Origin: Chitinophagaceae bacterium PMP191F
GTDB lineage: Bacteria > Bacteroidota > Bacteroidia > Chitinophagales > Chitinophagaceae
Assembly (NCBI GenBank): GCA_001302245.1
Contig: LGYU01000020.1
Coordinates: forward strand, 1 to 64,000
Reading direction: 5' to 3'
Length of the DNA: 64,000 nt
Below, in pieces: positions 27,415-35,458 of this stretch; positions within the stretch are counted from its first letter, which is position 1; each line of letters starts with the position of its first letter. The notes under the pieces are model-generated. The model made no database searches, was not told the DNA's origin, and worked only from the letters and a program-made list of their open reading frames with translations. A program made the position numbers and the translations under genes.

Positions 27415-28281
27415 ATGGCTGAAACAAAACCGACTGCGACTGCACCCGCGGCGAAGAGTAGCACATCTGTTCAACCGAAGAAAAGAGGTAATTCAATTTC
27501 ATGGGTAGCCCCTGTACTCTGTATCGTAGCCGGATATGTGATCTGGCGTTTCGTTTTAGGCAATCCCAGCAATTTTGCAAAGCCCGATCTGGCAGGCGGT
27601 TTCTGGCCTCACCACCAAGGACCTAAGAGCGGTATTGTGAAAATGTATGAAGGTGGTATTATCGTGCCTTTATTGATAGCTTGTTTATTAACAGTTATTA
27701 CTTTCGTAATTGAAAGATTGCTGACCATTACGAAAGCAACCGGAAAAGGTAATATCGCAGAATTTATCCGCAAAGTACAATATCACCTCGCTAATAAAAA
27801 TGTTGATCAGGCTATTGCTGAGTGCGACAAACAGCAGGGTAGCGTAGGTAATGTAATGAAAGCTGGTCTGCGCAAATACAAAGAAATGATCTCTGTAACT
27901 GAGCTGGATACAGAGCAAAAAGTACTGGCTATCCAGAAAGAAGTAGAAGAAGCTACTGCACTGGAACTGCCAATGCTGGAAAAAAACCTGGTATTCCTGT
28001 CAACTATCGCTTCAGTAGCAACCCTGATCGGTCTGTTAGGAACGGTAATTGGTATGATCACTTCATTCTCTGCCCTGGGCGCTGAAGGTGGTGGCGGTGC
28101 TGCTGCTGAACTGTCAAGAGGTATCTCTGAGGCCCTGTACAATACAGCATTGGGTATCGGTACTTCTGCACTGGCTATCATTATGTACAATATCTTCACT
28201 ACCAAAATTGATGCGATCACTTACGGTATTGACGAAAGCGGCTTTACTTTAACTCAGAGCTTCGCTTCACTGTACAAATAA
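27415..28281 (+). CDS. exbB: ExbB/TolQ-type proton channel subunit
   Basis: This 288-residue inner-membrane protein forms the proton channel that energises TonB. An Ala/Thr-rich cytoplasmic N-terminus precedes helix 1 (about residues 28-46); the MotA/TolQ/ExbB domain has helices near residues 80-100, 190-215 and 235-262 with the core LSTIASVATLIGLLGTVIGM and a Gly-rich loop (GAEGGGGAAAEL). The extra first helix and loop are usual in Bacteroidota. First gene of exbB-exbD-exbD-tonB-tonB. Confidence 0.95.
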   Translation: MAETKPTATAPAAKSSTSVQPKKRGNSISWVAPVLCIVAGYVIWRFVLGNPSNFAKPDLAGGFWPHHQGPKSGIVKMYEGGIIVPLLIACLLTVITFVIERLLTITKATGKGNIAEFIRKVQYHLANKNVDQAIAECDKQQGSVGNVMKAGLRKYKEMISVTELDTEQKVLAIQKEVEEATALELPMLEKNLVFLSTIASVATLIGLLGTVIGMITSFSALGAEGGGGAAAELSRGISEALYNTALGIGTSALAIIMYNIFTTKIDAITYGIDESGFTLTQSFASLYK

Positions 28282-28364
28282 GGTGAAGATTTCCATTATA
28301 CTATAGGGTATATGGAATCTGGCGGCTCCTGCATCTAATTGGAAACAGAAAAATTTATTCAATC

Positions 28365-29030
28365 ATGCCAAAAGTTAAAGTACCGCGTAAAAGTACCAGT
28401 GTGGATATGACCGCGATGTGTGACGTGGCCTTCCTTTTGCTGTCTTTCTTCATCTTAACGACGAAGTTCAAGTCAGAAAATTTAGAGATAACCACTCCCA
28501 CTTCGGTATCTACAAAGGCTGCTGAAGAGAACAATGTGGTGCTGGTAACCCTTGATAAAGAAGGACGTGCCTATTTCTCCGTGTCTGATAACAACGTTGC
28601 TGAAAAAGAGCAGATTATCGATGCGGTGGCACAAACCAAAGGGTTAACACTGTCACAGCAGGAAAAAAATGCTTTTATACACGCCGGTTCCTATGTAGGA
28701 GTTCCTTTCTCTCAGTTGGGATCTTACCTGAGGCTTACTGCCGACCAGGTAAAGGCATTCAAGGCTCCCGGTATTCCCCTCGATTCAGCAAACAATGAAA
28801 TGTCAGTATGGTTAGGCGCTGCTATGACCGCATTTCAGGGTTCTAAACTGAATGTGATGGTTAAGGGAGATAACAGTGCCAAATATTCTACTTTCAAAGG
28901 TGTAATTGATGCTTTGAAAAAGAATGATATCCTTAAGTTTCAACTGATTACAGATCCTGAAGGGGTTCCTCCCGGTACAGATCTCTGGAAGAAAAACCAG
29001 GCTATGGGTACCAAAGGCGCTACTGAGTAA
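28365..29030 (+). CDS. exbD: ExbD/TolR-type protein 1
   Basis: This 221-residue single-pass protein has helix VDMTAMCDVAFLLLSFFILT with the proton-handling Asp (residue about 18) near the start. The periplasmic part is longer than usual, with an insert of about 70 residues (residues 85-155) containing LSQQEKNAFIHAGSYVG. It forms the stator with ExbB. Confidence 0.93.
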   Translation: MPKVKVPRKSTSVDMTAMCDVAFLLLSFFILTTKFKSENLEITTPTSVSTKAAEENNVVLVTLDKEGRAYFSVSDNNVAEKEQIIDAVAQTKGLTLSQQEKNAFIHAGSYVGVPFSQLGSYLRLTADQVKAFKAPGIPLDSANNEMSVWLGAAMTAFQGSKLNVMVKGDNSAKYSTFKGVIDALKKNDILKFQLITDPEGVPPGTDLWKKNQAMGTKGATE

Positions 29031-29065
29031 GCAAACAACATTATTTATTATCAAATTGATGCGAT

Positions 29066-29608
29066 ATGGCAGAAATGGATACCTCCTCGGGGGGTGGACA
29101 TAAAAAAGGACCTGGTGTAAAGAAAGGTAAGAAGCTTTCTACACGTGTGGATCTTACACCTATGGTGGATCTGGGGTTCCTGCTGATCACGTTCTTTATC
29201 TTTACCACTACCATGAGCCAACCTACGGCCATGAAGCTTTTCCTGCCCAAGGATACCGAAAAACCTGAGGAGCAGAATAAAGTAAAACAGTCTGGTGTAC
29301 TCACCATCCTGTTGGGTAAAGCAGACGGCGTGTATTACTATGAGGGTGAGTTACAGCCAGATGGCTCTAACTTCAAGTCCTCTACACTGAAAGACATCAG
29401 GGATGTGATCATCAACAAAAAAAGAAGCACCAAAGCCGATGATTTTGTGGTAGTTATCAAACCTGGTCCGGATGCTTCGTTCAAAAACACGGTGGCTATC
29501 CTGGACGAGATGTTGATCAATGATGTAAAACGATATGCTATGGTGGATATCTATGAAGCTGACCTTGCGTTTATGAGAGCAACTGAGGCCAGTGCCGGTA
29601 TTAAATAA
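29066..29608 (+). CDS. exbD: ExbD/TolR-type protein 2
   Basis: This 180-residue ExbD paralogue has a Gly/Lys-rich head, a helix VDLTPMVDLGFLLITFFIFT with the key Asp, and a periplasmic domain. Tandem exbD genes are standard in Bacteroidota TonB systems. It follows the first exbD by 35 bp. Confidence 0.93.
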   Translation: MAEMDTSSGGGHKKGPGVKKGKKLSTRVDLTPMVDLGFLLITFFIFTTTMSQPTAMKLFLPKDTEKPEEQNKVKQSGVLTILLGKADGVYYYEGELQPDGSNFKSSTLKDIRDVIINKKRSTKADDFVVVIKPGPDASFKNTVAILDEMLINDVKRYAMVDIYEADLAFMRATEASAGIK

Positions 29609-29664
29609 TCCGGAGTTCTTTATGGAATCCTTTATTCATTGCATCTTAACAACAAATAAGTACT

Positions 29665-30498
29665 ATGGAAGTCAATAAAATCTTAAGTGCTGATATCCTT
29701 GATATCATCTTCGAAGGGAAGAACAAGGAGTATGGTGCTTATGAATTACGCAAAACATACAACAAACGACTGTCCGTTGCTTTGATTAGCGTGGCTGCCC
29801 TGTGTCTTTTGCTCTTTGTTGGCTACATCCTGGCTAATAGCCTGGGCAACAAGGATGAAAAGAAAGAGATGGTAGTACAAGACGTACAGTTGGAAGAAAT
29901 CAAACAGGAGGAGAAGAAAGAGGAACCACCTCCACCACCTCCGCCAAAACCACCAGAACCACCAAAAGTGGAGATGGCTAAGTTTACACCTCCCAAAATT
30001 GTAAAAGACGAGGACGTAAAAGAAGACGAGAAACCGCCTGAAGTGGAAAAGCTGGAAGAAACCAAGATCGGTACAGCTAACCAGGAAGGTATTAAAGATG
30101 AAGGTATTGTTGCTCCGCCTGTTACCGACAACGGTACGGGTGTGGTAGAAGCTCCCAAAAAAGTTGAAGAAGATTGGGACAAAACCTTCACCAAAGTAGA
30201 AATCGAATCTGAATATCCCGGTGGTATGGCTGCATGGCAGCGTTACCTGAATAAAAGTCTCAGGTATCCCCAGGATGCAATTGATAACGAAATACAAGGT
30301 ACTGTTGTAGTACAGTTTGTGGTGGACAAAGAAGGTAATGTGAGTAACGTAGAAGCGATCAGTGGTCCTAATGAGCTCCGTGATGAAGCGATCCGCGTAA
30401 TCAAGAAGAGTGGTAAATGGACTCCTGCCGTACAGAATGGCCGCCAGGTTAAATCGTACAAAAAGCAACCTATTGTATTCCGTCTCCAGACAGATTAG
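29665..30498 (+). CDS. tonB: TonB energy transducer 1
   Basis: This 277-residue protein opens MEVNKILSADILDIIFEGKN, then KEYGAYELRKTYN, the Bacteroidota cytoplasmic head. A helix at about residues 38-56 is followed by a Pro/Glu/Lys linker with an eight-proline run (PPPPPPPKPP), the conserved IGTANQEGIKDEGIVAPPVTD segment, and the C-terminal TonB domain ending KSYKKQPIVFRLQTD. It transmits energy from ExbBD to SusC-like outer-membrane transporters. Confidence 0.94.
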   Translation: MEVNKILSADILDIIFEGKNKEYGAYELRKTYNKRLSVALISVAALCLLLFVGYILANSLGNKDEKKEMVVQDVQLEEIKQEEKKEEPPPPPPPKPPEPPKVEMAKFTPPKIVKDEDVKEDEKPPEVEKLEETKIGTANQEGIKDEGIVAPPVTDNGTGVVEAPKKVEEDWDKTFTKVEIESEYPGGMAAWQRYLNKSLRYPQDAIDNEIQGTVVVQFVVDKEGNVSNVEAISGPNELRDEAIRVIKKSGKWTPAVQNGRQVKSYKKQPIVFRLQTD

Positions 30499-30521
30499 TT
30501 ACTTCTTTACAATAGATTTCA

Positions 30522-30551
30522 AAATCCTCCCATTGCAGGGAGGATTTTTTT
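30522..30551 (+). terminator. Terminator after TonB 1
   Basis: AAATCCTCCC pairs with GGGAGGATTT across ATTGCA and is followed by a T-run to 30551. Read-through or a separate promoter is needed to express the second tonB. Confidence 0.92.
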
Positions 30552-30742
30552 ATGCCCCTAGCTTCCTTGTTTTGTTACTTCACGGTCTATGCAGATCACA
30601 CCCCTGCTGTAATGATGAATAGCTGATATATCGTGTATAACATTTATGGGTAGATGCTGATGGCTGTAAAAAATATTGAACTATCAATATGGAAACAGTT
30701 CACTACAGCATCTCATTATTATACCAAACAAAAAGTATAGCC

Positions 30743-31576
30743 ATGGAAACTTCTGCTATTTTAACAGCGGACATACTTGATATTGTCTTCGAGGGACGAA
30801 ACAAAGAGTATGGCGCATATGATCTCCGACGTACTTACAATCAGCGTTTACGGTTGTCAATGATTGTTATGATCAGCATTATCCTGTTATTCATAATAGG
30901 GCAACTGCTTGCTAATCGTGTTCCGGAAAAAGTAGCGCAAACCATTGTGATACCAGACGCACAACTGGAGAATATTAAAGATGAGAAACCGGAAGAAGTA
31001 CTTCCTCCGCCAGAAAAGCTTCCCACGCCACCTGAGCAGATTGAAATGAAGCAGTTCACTGCCCCGAAAATTATGGACGATAAGGACGTGCCGGAGGAAG
31101 AGAAACCACCGGTGGTGGCAGACCTGGAAGATACCAGGATCGGCACCGCCAACCAGGAAGGTATAAAAGATGATGGTATTGTTGCGCCTCCTGTAACAGA
31201 TGCCGGTAATGGTATCACCGTAGCTCCTAAAAAAGAAGAGGAAGACTGGGAGCGCACTTTTGTGAAAGTAGAAATAGAATCTACCTACCCCGGCGGTATG
31301 GCCGCATGGGCCAGGTACCTGAATAAGAGTCTTGCCAATAACTACCCGCAGGAAGCTATTGATAATGAAATACAGGGTACGGTGGTGATCCAGTTTATTG
31401 TAGATAAAGAAGGTGTGGTAAGTGATGTGGAAGCGATCAGCGGTCCGCAGGAATTGCGTGATGCAGCTATGAAAGTGATCAAAAAGAGTGGTAAGTGGAT
31501 ACCGGCTGAACAGAATGGACGTAAGGTTAAATCATATAAAAAGCAACCTATTGTATTCAAGTTGCAAACCGATTAA
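30743..31576 (+). CDS. tonB: TonB energy transducer 2
   Basis: This 277-residue paralogue of the preceding gene starts METSAILTADILDIVFEGRN; an upstream in-frame ATG at 30689 adds 18 residues without homology. It shares the head, the single helix, the IGTANQEGIKDDGIVAPPVTD segment and the C-terminal domain (SYKKQPIVFKLQTD) with TonB 1, but its linker has fewer prolines. It looks like a tandem duplication and has its own terminator. Confidence 0.92.
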   Translation: METSAILTADILDIVFEGRNKEYGAYDLRRTYNQRLRLSMIVMISIILLFIIGQLLANRVPEKVAQTIVIPDAQLENIKDEKPEEVLPPPEKLPTPPEQIEMKQFTAPKIMDDKDVPEEEKPPVVADLEDTRIGTANQEGIKDDGIVAPPVTDAGNGITVAPKKEEEDWERTFVKVEIESTYPGGMAAWARYLNKSLANNYPQEAIDNEIQGTVVIQFIVDKEGVVSDVEAISGPQELRDAAMKVIKKSGKWIPAEQNGRKVKSYKKQPIVFKLQTD

Positions 31577-31602
31577 GAACCCCTCCTTTGCTGATTAATG
31601 TT

Positions 31603-31633
31603 ATCCTCCGGTATTGTTCCGGGGGATTTTTTG
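31603..31633 (+). terminator. Terminator after TonB 2
   Basis: ATCCTCCGG (31603-31611) pairs with CCGGGGGAT, with one G-T wobble, across a TATTGTT loop and is followed by TTTTTTG. Confidence 0.85.
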
Positions 31634-31636
31634 TTT

Positions 31637-31720
31637 GAAGCCGGAGGTCTGAGGTCTGAAGTACGAAAGATCGAAGGTCCGGGAGAAGGAGGTCGGAAAA
31701 TTCATGAACTTCAAGTTATG
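31637..31720. repeat. Short-word repeat of the gtctgaag/gtccgaag family
   Basis: gccggaggtctgaggtctga agtacgaaagatcgaaggtc is followed by gaggtcggaaaattcatgaa cttcaagttatg. The last part resembles 3938-3980 (gtcggaag ... aaaatccatgagctttatgt), so the two intergenic regions share a repeat. Confidence 0.6.
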
Positions 31721-31833
31721 CGCAATAGCCAACTACCCACTGCCAGCTATAATAAATAAAGCAAGCCTTTCATCAGGATAAACTAATTGCAGAACCCGAA
31801 ACCCGGTCATTCCGCCACCTTTCATGATTGTGC

Positions 31834-31841
31834 TATCTTTG
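31834..31841 (+). promoter_or_regulatory. mnmE promoter -7 element
   Basis: TATCTTTG is an exact TAnnTTTG match 18 bp before the mnmE ATG at 31860. No good -33 TTG is seen at the usual distance. It overlaps the alternative upstream ATG (31824), which argues against that start. Confidence 0.5.
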
Positions 31842-31859
31842 GCAAAATTTACAACGGGT

Positions 31860-33245
31860 ATGACAGGAAAACTGGCAGGCTGGGATGATACGATTGTGGC
31901 ACTGGCAACACCACCGGGAATTGGTGCGATAGGTGTGATCAGGCTGAGTGGAAAAATGGCGTGGGAGATTGCCAATAACCTGTTTCCTGGTAAAGACCTG
32001 TTACGACAGGCTACACATACCTTACATGTAGGTTATCTGAAAGAAAACGATATAGTGCTGGACGAGGTAGTGGTGGCATTGTTTAAAGGGCCTAAATCGT
32101 ATACTGGTGAAGATGTAGTAGAGTTCTCCTGTCATGGTTCACCGTTTGTACAGCAACAGGTGATTAGTGCCTGTATACACCAGGGCGCACGATTGGCTAG
32201 AGCTGGAGAGTTTACACAGCGTGCTTTTTTGAATGGTAAACTGGATCTTGCCCAGGCCGAAGCGGTGGCAGACCTGATAGCCAGTAATACGGAAGCATCA
32301 CGCAAGGCTGCATTGCATAATATACGGGGCGGTTTTTCTTCGGTGTTAAAAGAATTGCGGGAACAACTGATAAAATTTTCAGCGCTGATAGAACTGGAGC
32401 TGGATTTTTCGCAGGAAGATGTGGAGTTTGCAGATCGCACACAGTTTTATACACTGATCAATGTTGCGGAACAAACTACAAGGCAACTGGTACAATCTTT
32501 CAAGCTGGGCAATGTTATCAAAAATGGGGTGCAGGTGGCTATTGTAGGTAAACCCAATGCCGGTAAATCAACACTGCTCAATGCATTGCTGAATGAAAAT
32601 CGTGCAATCGTAAGTGATATTGCCGGTACTACACGTGATACCATTGAAGAGGTGCTGAATATCGACGGCATTCTTTTCCGCCTGGTAGACACAGCAGGTA
32701 TCCGTGAACACACCAGTGATATTATTGAAAGTATTGGTGTGGAGCGTAGTAAGGAAAAGATCCGTCAGGCAGATGTGGTGGTATACCTGTTTGATGTATC
32801 CGAGACCTCTGTGGACGAGTTGCAACAAACTATACAGGAACTGGAACAGCAGGGCGCACGTTACCTGCTGACTGGCAATAAAACAGACAGGTTGACGGAA
32901 CTTGCAGCAAGTGAAAAGTTCAGTAGTATTGCTGAGATCATTTTTATTGCAGCCAGGGAGCAGCAGTATATTGAAGTGTTGAAAGAACGTTTGGTAGATA
33001 CAGTGTTACAAGGTAAGGTAAGCAGTGAGGATACCATCATTACCAATGCCCGTCATTTTCATGCATTGCAACAGGTTCAGCAATCGCTGCAGGATATTCG
33101 CAATGGCCTGGATAATCATATCCCCGGTGATTTACTGGCTTTAGATATTCGCCGCTGCCTGCACTACCTGGGAGAAATAACCGGAGAGATAACTACAGAA
33201 GATAAACTGGATTATATTTTTAGTAAGTTCTGTATTGGGAAGTAA
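31860..33245 (+). CDS. mnmE: tRNA modification GTPase MnmE
   Basis: This 461-residue GTPase works with MnmG to modify the wobble uridine of certain tRNAs. The start at 31860 (MTGKLAGWDDTIVALATPPG) gives the family N-terminus. It has the folate-binding N-domain, the GTPase motifs GKPNAGKST, TTRDTIEEV, DTAGIRE and GNKTD, and the invariant C-terminal FCIGK that carries the catalytic Cys. The last 18 bp, coding FCIGK plus the stop, are duplicated at 34248-34265. Confidence 0.97.
   Translation: MTGKLAGWDDTIVALATPPGIGAIGVIRLSGKMAWEIANNLFPGKDLLRQATHTLHVGYLKENDIVLDEVVVALFKGPKSYTGEDVVEFSCHGSPFVQQQVISACIHQGARLARAGEFTQRAFLNGKLDLAQAEAVADLIASNTEASRKAALHNIRGGFSSVLKELREQLIKFSALIELELDFSQEDVEFADRTQFYTLINVAEQTTRQLVQSFKLGNVIKNGVQVAIVGKPNAGKSTLLNALLNENRAIVSDIAGTTRDTIEEVLNIDGILFRLVDTAGIREHTSDIIESIGVERSKEKIRQADVVVYLFDVSETSVDELQQTIQELEQQGARYLLTGNKTDRLTELAASEKFSSIAEIIFIAAREQQYIEVLKERLVDTVLQGKVSSEDTIITNARHFHALQQVQQSLQDIRNGLDNHIPGDLLALDIRRCLHYLGEITGEITTEDKLDYIFSKFCIGK
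33228..33245 (+). other. attL-like direct repeat at the mnmE 3' end
   Basis: TTCTGTATTGGGAAGTAA is identical to 34248-34265. It is the end of mnmE (FCIGK-stop). The same 18-bp position in trmE/mnmE is the known attachment site of SGI1-type islands. Confidence 0.8.
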
Positions 33246-33433
33246 CCGCATATACGAATGATGCAGTTTTTACACTATCTGCACTGAAAATGAAAGAGTT
33301 CCATTTGCTCTTTGTTGCCTTTATCTGCCTTTAGTAGGCAATTTCTTGTTGTAAAGATGGTTACTACCCTGAAAAATTGATACAGGAGACACTATCTCAT
33401 TATTTTTTATAAAACCCTTTATCTAAAAGTTAG

Positions 33434-34162
33434 ATGGATATTAAAGCTTTAGATGTTGCTCCTAAGTTAATAGCAATTTTTACATCTCTTCTTATATTTT
33501 GTGGGATTATTAGTTCCGTTGTTTACTACAGAGCTTTTTCAATTGATATACTTGATTATATTTCTTTGAGTGAGATTGTGTTGATCTTCGTTTCTAATTT
33601 TTCAATGTTTATTGTTAGCGCAATTTTAGGTATATTAGCCAATAGATTATATTCAGCGGCTCCAAGAAAAAGCATCACGCATACTAAAAAAGCAGATGAA
33701 AGGTTTGGTAATATAGTGGGCAAACTTTTAAGCATGTCCTTTTTTTTATTGTTTTTATTGCCAGCTATTGTGGGTTTTTCCCCTATAAAGATTTGGTCCA
33801 TAGCTTTGTCGGTGGTTGTACGCTTAACTCTCATATTTATAATAGGTAACAGACTCCACAAATTATATCCTGAAGGCAAAGTGTGGAATATTAAAATTAG
33901 TCATTTTGTTACAGCAGGAATAGCATTAACCATAATTGCCACAGCTGCGATGACAAATGCTTATTTAGTTTACTCAAATTATTCAAATAAAAGAGTTATT
34001 CTTTTTAAAGAAAATGGTGACATAATAAAGTCCGATTCCTCATTGCTTTATTTAGGTAAAAGCAATGAGTTTTATTTTCTTTATGAAAAGTTGAATGATA
34101 AGGCAATTGTTCTTAGGAGTAATGAGTTTATTAGAATTGAATTTGAACATGTGAAAAAGTAA
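33434..34162 (+). CDS. AT-rich integral membrane protein of unknown function
   Basis: This 242-residue protein has about five helices (roughly residues 12-32, 46-70, 97-117, 120-140 and 159-180) and a C-terminal soluble tail with strand-like sequence (KRVILFKENGDIIK, YLGKSNEFYFLYEKLNDKAI, FIRIEFEHVKK). The short C-terminal part resembles small beta domains at the end of unknown membrane proteins; no family is recognised. Base composition and codon use are much more AT-rich than the neighbours, which fits recent transfer. It is the sole cargo between the two mnmE-end repeats. A defence or immunity role is possible but unsupported. Confidence 0.75.
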   Translation: MDIKALDVAPKLIAIFTSLLIFCGIISSVVYYRAFSIDILDYISLSEIVLIFVSNFSMFIVSAILGILANRLYSAAPRKSITHTKKADERFGNIVGKLLSMSFFLLFLLPAIVGFSPIKIWSIALSVVVRLTLIFIIGNRLHKLYPEGKVWNIKISHFVTAGIALTIIATAAMTNAYLVYSNYSNKRVILFKENGDIIKSDSSLLYLGKSNEFYFLYEKLNDKAIVLRSNEFIRIEFEHVKK

Positions 34163-34247
34163 GTGTGATATTTTACACTTACTTTTGAAGATGGTACTTT
34201 TTTGTTACTAAATCTCATATAATACGGGCTAAAAGCACTTTCCTACT

Positions 34248-34265
34248 TTCTGTATTGGGAAGTAA
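34248..34265 (+). other. attR-like direct repeat
   Basis: Exact copy of the last 18 bp of mnmE (TTCTGTATTGGGAAGTAA). Identity begins and ends exactly at this boundary: the flanking bases differ from those at 33228-33245. Confidence 0.8.
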
Positions 34266-34283
34266 TTATCTTTCTTTTATTTT

Positions 34284-34615
34284 CTAGGTAGTTGTTTTTG
34301 ATGATTTGAACGAAATACGTCCATTGGATAAATTCAAGGTAATCTTTAGCGTACGATCGGATAAATGCAGTTCGCCCGCATTTTCAGTTATATAGAAGCC
34401 TGAGTTTTCAGCAGTCTTAAGGATTGATAAACTTTTCTGCGGAAAAGTTTTGCCGGCTGGCAACTTTGTGACCATGACGATGCCCCGACAATAGTTCTGC
34501 AGCTCAATTCGTATATCACTGATGATCGTTTTATACCAGAAATGGTTCTTTGATACTGTTGTGCCGCACAGCAGAAAATGCACATAAAGTAAAGCGAAAC
34601 GATAAATGGCCTCAT
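34284..34615 (-). pseudogene. 5' fragment of a GH31 glycosidase gene
   Basis: The minus strand encodes a signal peptide (MRPFIVSLYFMCIFCCAAQQ) then YQRTISGIK, and in another frame TIISDIRIELQNYCRGIVMV followed by TKLPAGKTF and LHLSDRTLKITLNLSNGRIS. Joined, these match the N-terminal domain of Bacteroidota GH31 enzymes (alpha-xylosidase/alpha-glucosidase). The frames join at a T-run (34529-34532), suggesting a one-base deletion. The gene is cut off after about 100 residues, 19 bp from the attR-like repeat. Confidence 0.65.
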
Positions 34616-34795
34616 TTCATGTCGGGTACGTATTACATTGGATTGGCTGTTTCATCAGGGATGCATAATTCTACCAGGGTATTTTTTGATAACATTTCTA
34701 TTCTGAGAGAAAGGATTGAGAAATCATGTTTCTTACAATTACACAATTTGATGATGGTATATCTTATATTCCTTATTTCCCGGTGAGAAATTGTT

Positions 34796-35010
34796 CACTG
34801 GAGCTTTTCGGGGTTTTATTTTCCTTCCGCTGTGGTACAAAAATACCGGGCGCCCAGTAAGGCTATTGCAGCAAACGGCAAATAGTATATCTACCCAACA
34901 GCGAACAGTTTTATGTATCCTGCTGTTTCAGATTCCCCCTATGGACCTTTTAAACTGGCAAAAGGAGTTGATACCTTTTCTAAAATCTTTACTTCGGCCA
35001 CTTTGTGGGT
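34796..35010 (+). pseudogene. GH43-like glycosidase fragment
   Basis: One frame reads WSFSGFYFPSAVVQKYRAPS, then KAIAANGK, a TAG stop at 34883, and YIYPTANSFMYPAVSDSPYG followed by PFKLAKGVD. The APSK...NGK-YYIYPT...AVSDSP-GPF pattern is typical of GH43 family enzymes (arabinofuranosidase/xylosidase type). No start or full domain remains. Confidence 0.55.
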
Positions 35011-35194
35011 ATACAGTGGGCGGAAGGAAGACTTAGTAAGGCTCTTATCAAAGCATCTGTTGATGGTGTTTGCCGGATTCGAAATAGAAAATATTGACAG
35101 CGAATACGGTTAATGCAAAAAAGAAGGCGATGATTTCATCCTTGTATTTAAAATGAAGAAAGGCCAGGAAGTTGTTGTTAGGCCAACGAAATGA
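35002..35194 (+). pseudogene. 3' fragment resembling GH95 alpha-L-fucosidase
   Basis: Frame one gives FVGIQWAEGRLSKALIKASV then DGVCRIRN; after a frameshift, another frame gives EGDDFILVFKMKKGQEVVVR and PTK-stop. This is like the C-terminal strand region of GH95 enzymes (W-x-x-G-x-L ... GG-x-C-x-I-R). It is too short to function. Confidence 0.5.
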
Positions 35195-35458
35195 TCAAAA
35201 TAAAGGAAGGTCGGATTTATATAACACAAAGTCGGCTCTGTGTAAAAACTGGTGGAAGTATGATTTTATTTTTACAGTACTTGGATTGCGATAACCCCGA
35301 TCACCGTTGCCATATGTTTTTTGCTACAAATGTCGTTGCTATTCTTTTGGATCTGTCCGGAGATTTCAACTACCGGTATAACTTATCATTGCATTTACAC
35401 TTGCAACCAGTCGGAATTATCAACATCTCTTATTGACAGATCAGTTAAAAATATTCTC
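35195..35458. other. Leader region upstream of the GH29 gene
   Basis: It contains the candidate regulator site at 35210-35235 and about 220 bp of sequence without a recognisable gene. Small frames here (for example one reading GGSMILFLQYLDCDN) match no family I know. Confidence 0.5.
35210..35235 (+). promoter_or_regulatory. Candidate AraC-family operator upstream of GH29
   Basis: A 26-bp sequence with GTCGG at both ends, spaced 21 bp (two helical turns), matches 38097-38122 at 23 of 26 positions. The second copy lies just upstream of the AraC regulator gene. Direct repeats of this spacing are usual for AraC-type activators. Confidence 0.55.

Larger units (their letters stand above)
33246..34265. 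mobile_element. 1,020-bp element between mnmE 3'-end repeats
   Basis: The unit runs from just after the mnmE stop to the end of the second 18-bp copy. It is visibly more AT-rich than the flanks and holds one ORF (33434-34162). No integrase, excisionase or transfer gene is present, so it would have to be mobilised in trans or be the remainder of a larger island. Confidence 0.65.

Noticed and set aside
29746-30468. 240-codon minus-strand frame inside tonB 1
   Set aside because: It mirrors the Pro/Glu-rich linker of TonB and has no family match. The plus-strand gene is unambiguous.
33300-33360. Small TGCCT/AGGCA stem as a terminator of mnmE
   Set aside because: The stem is only 5-6 bp with no proper T-run. 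It may be part of the inserted element instead.
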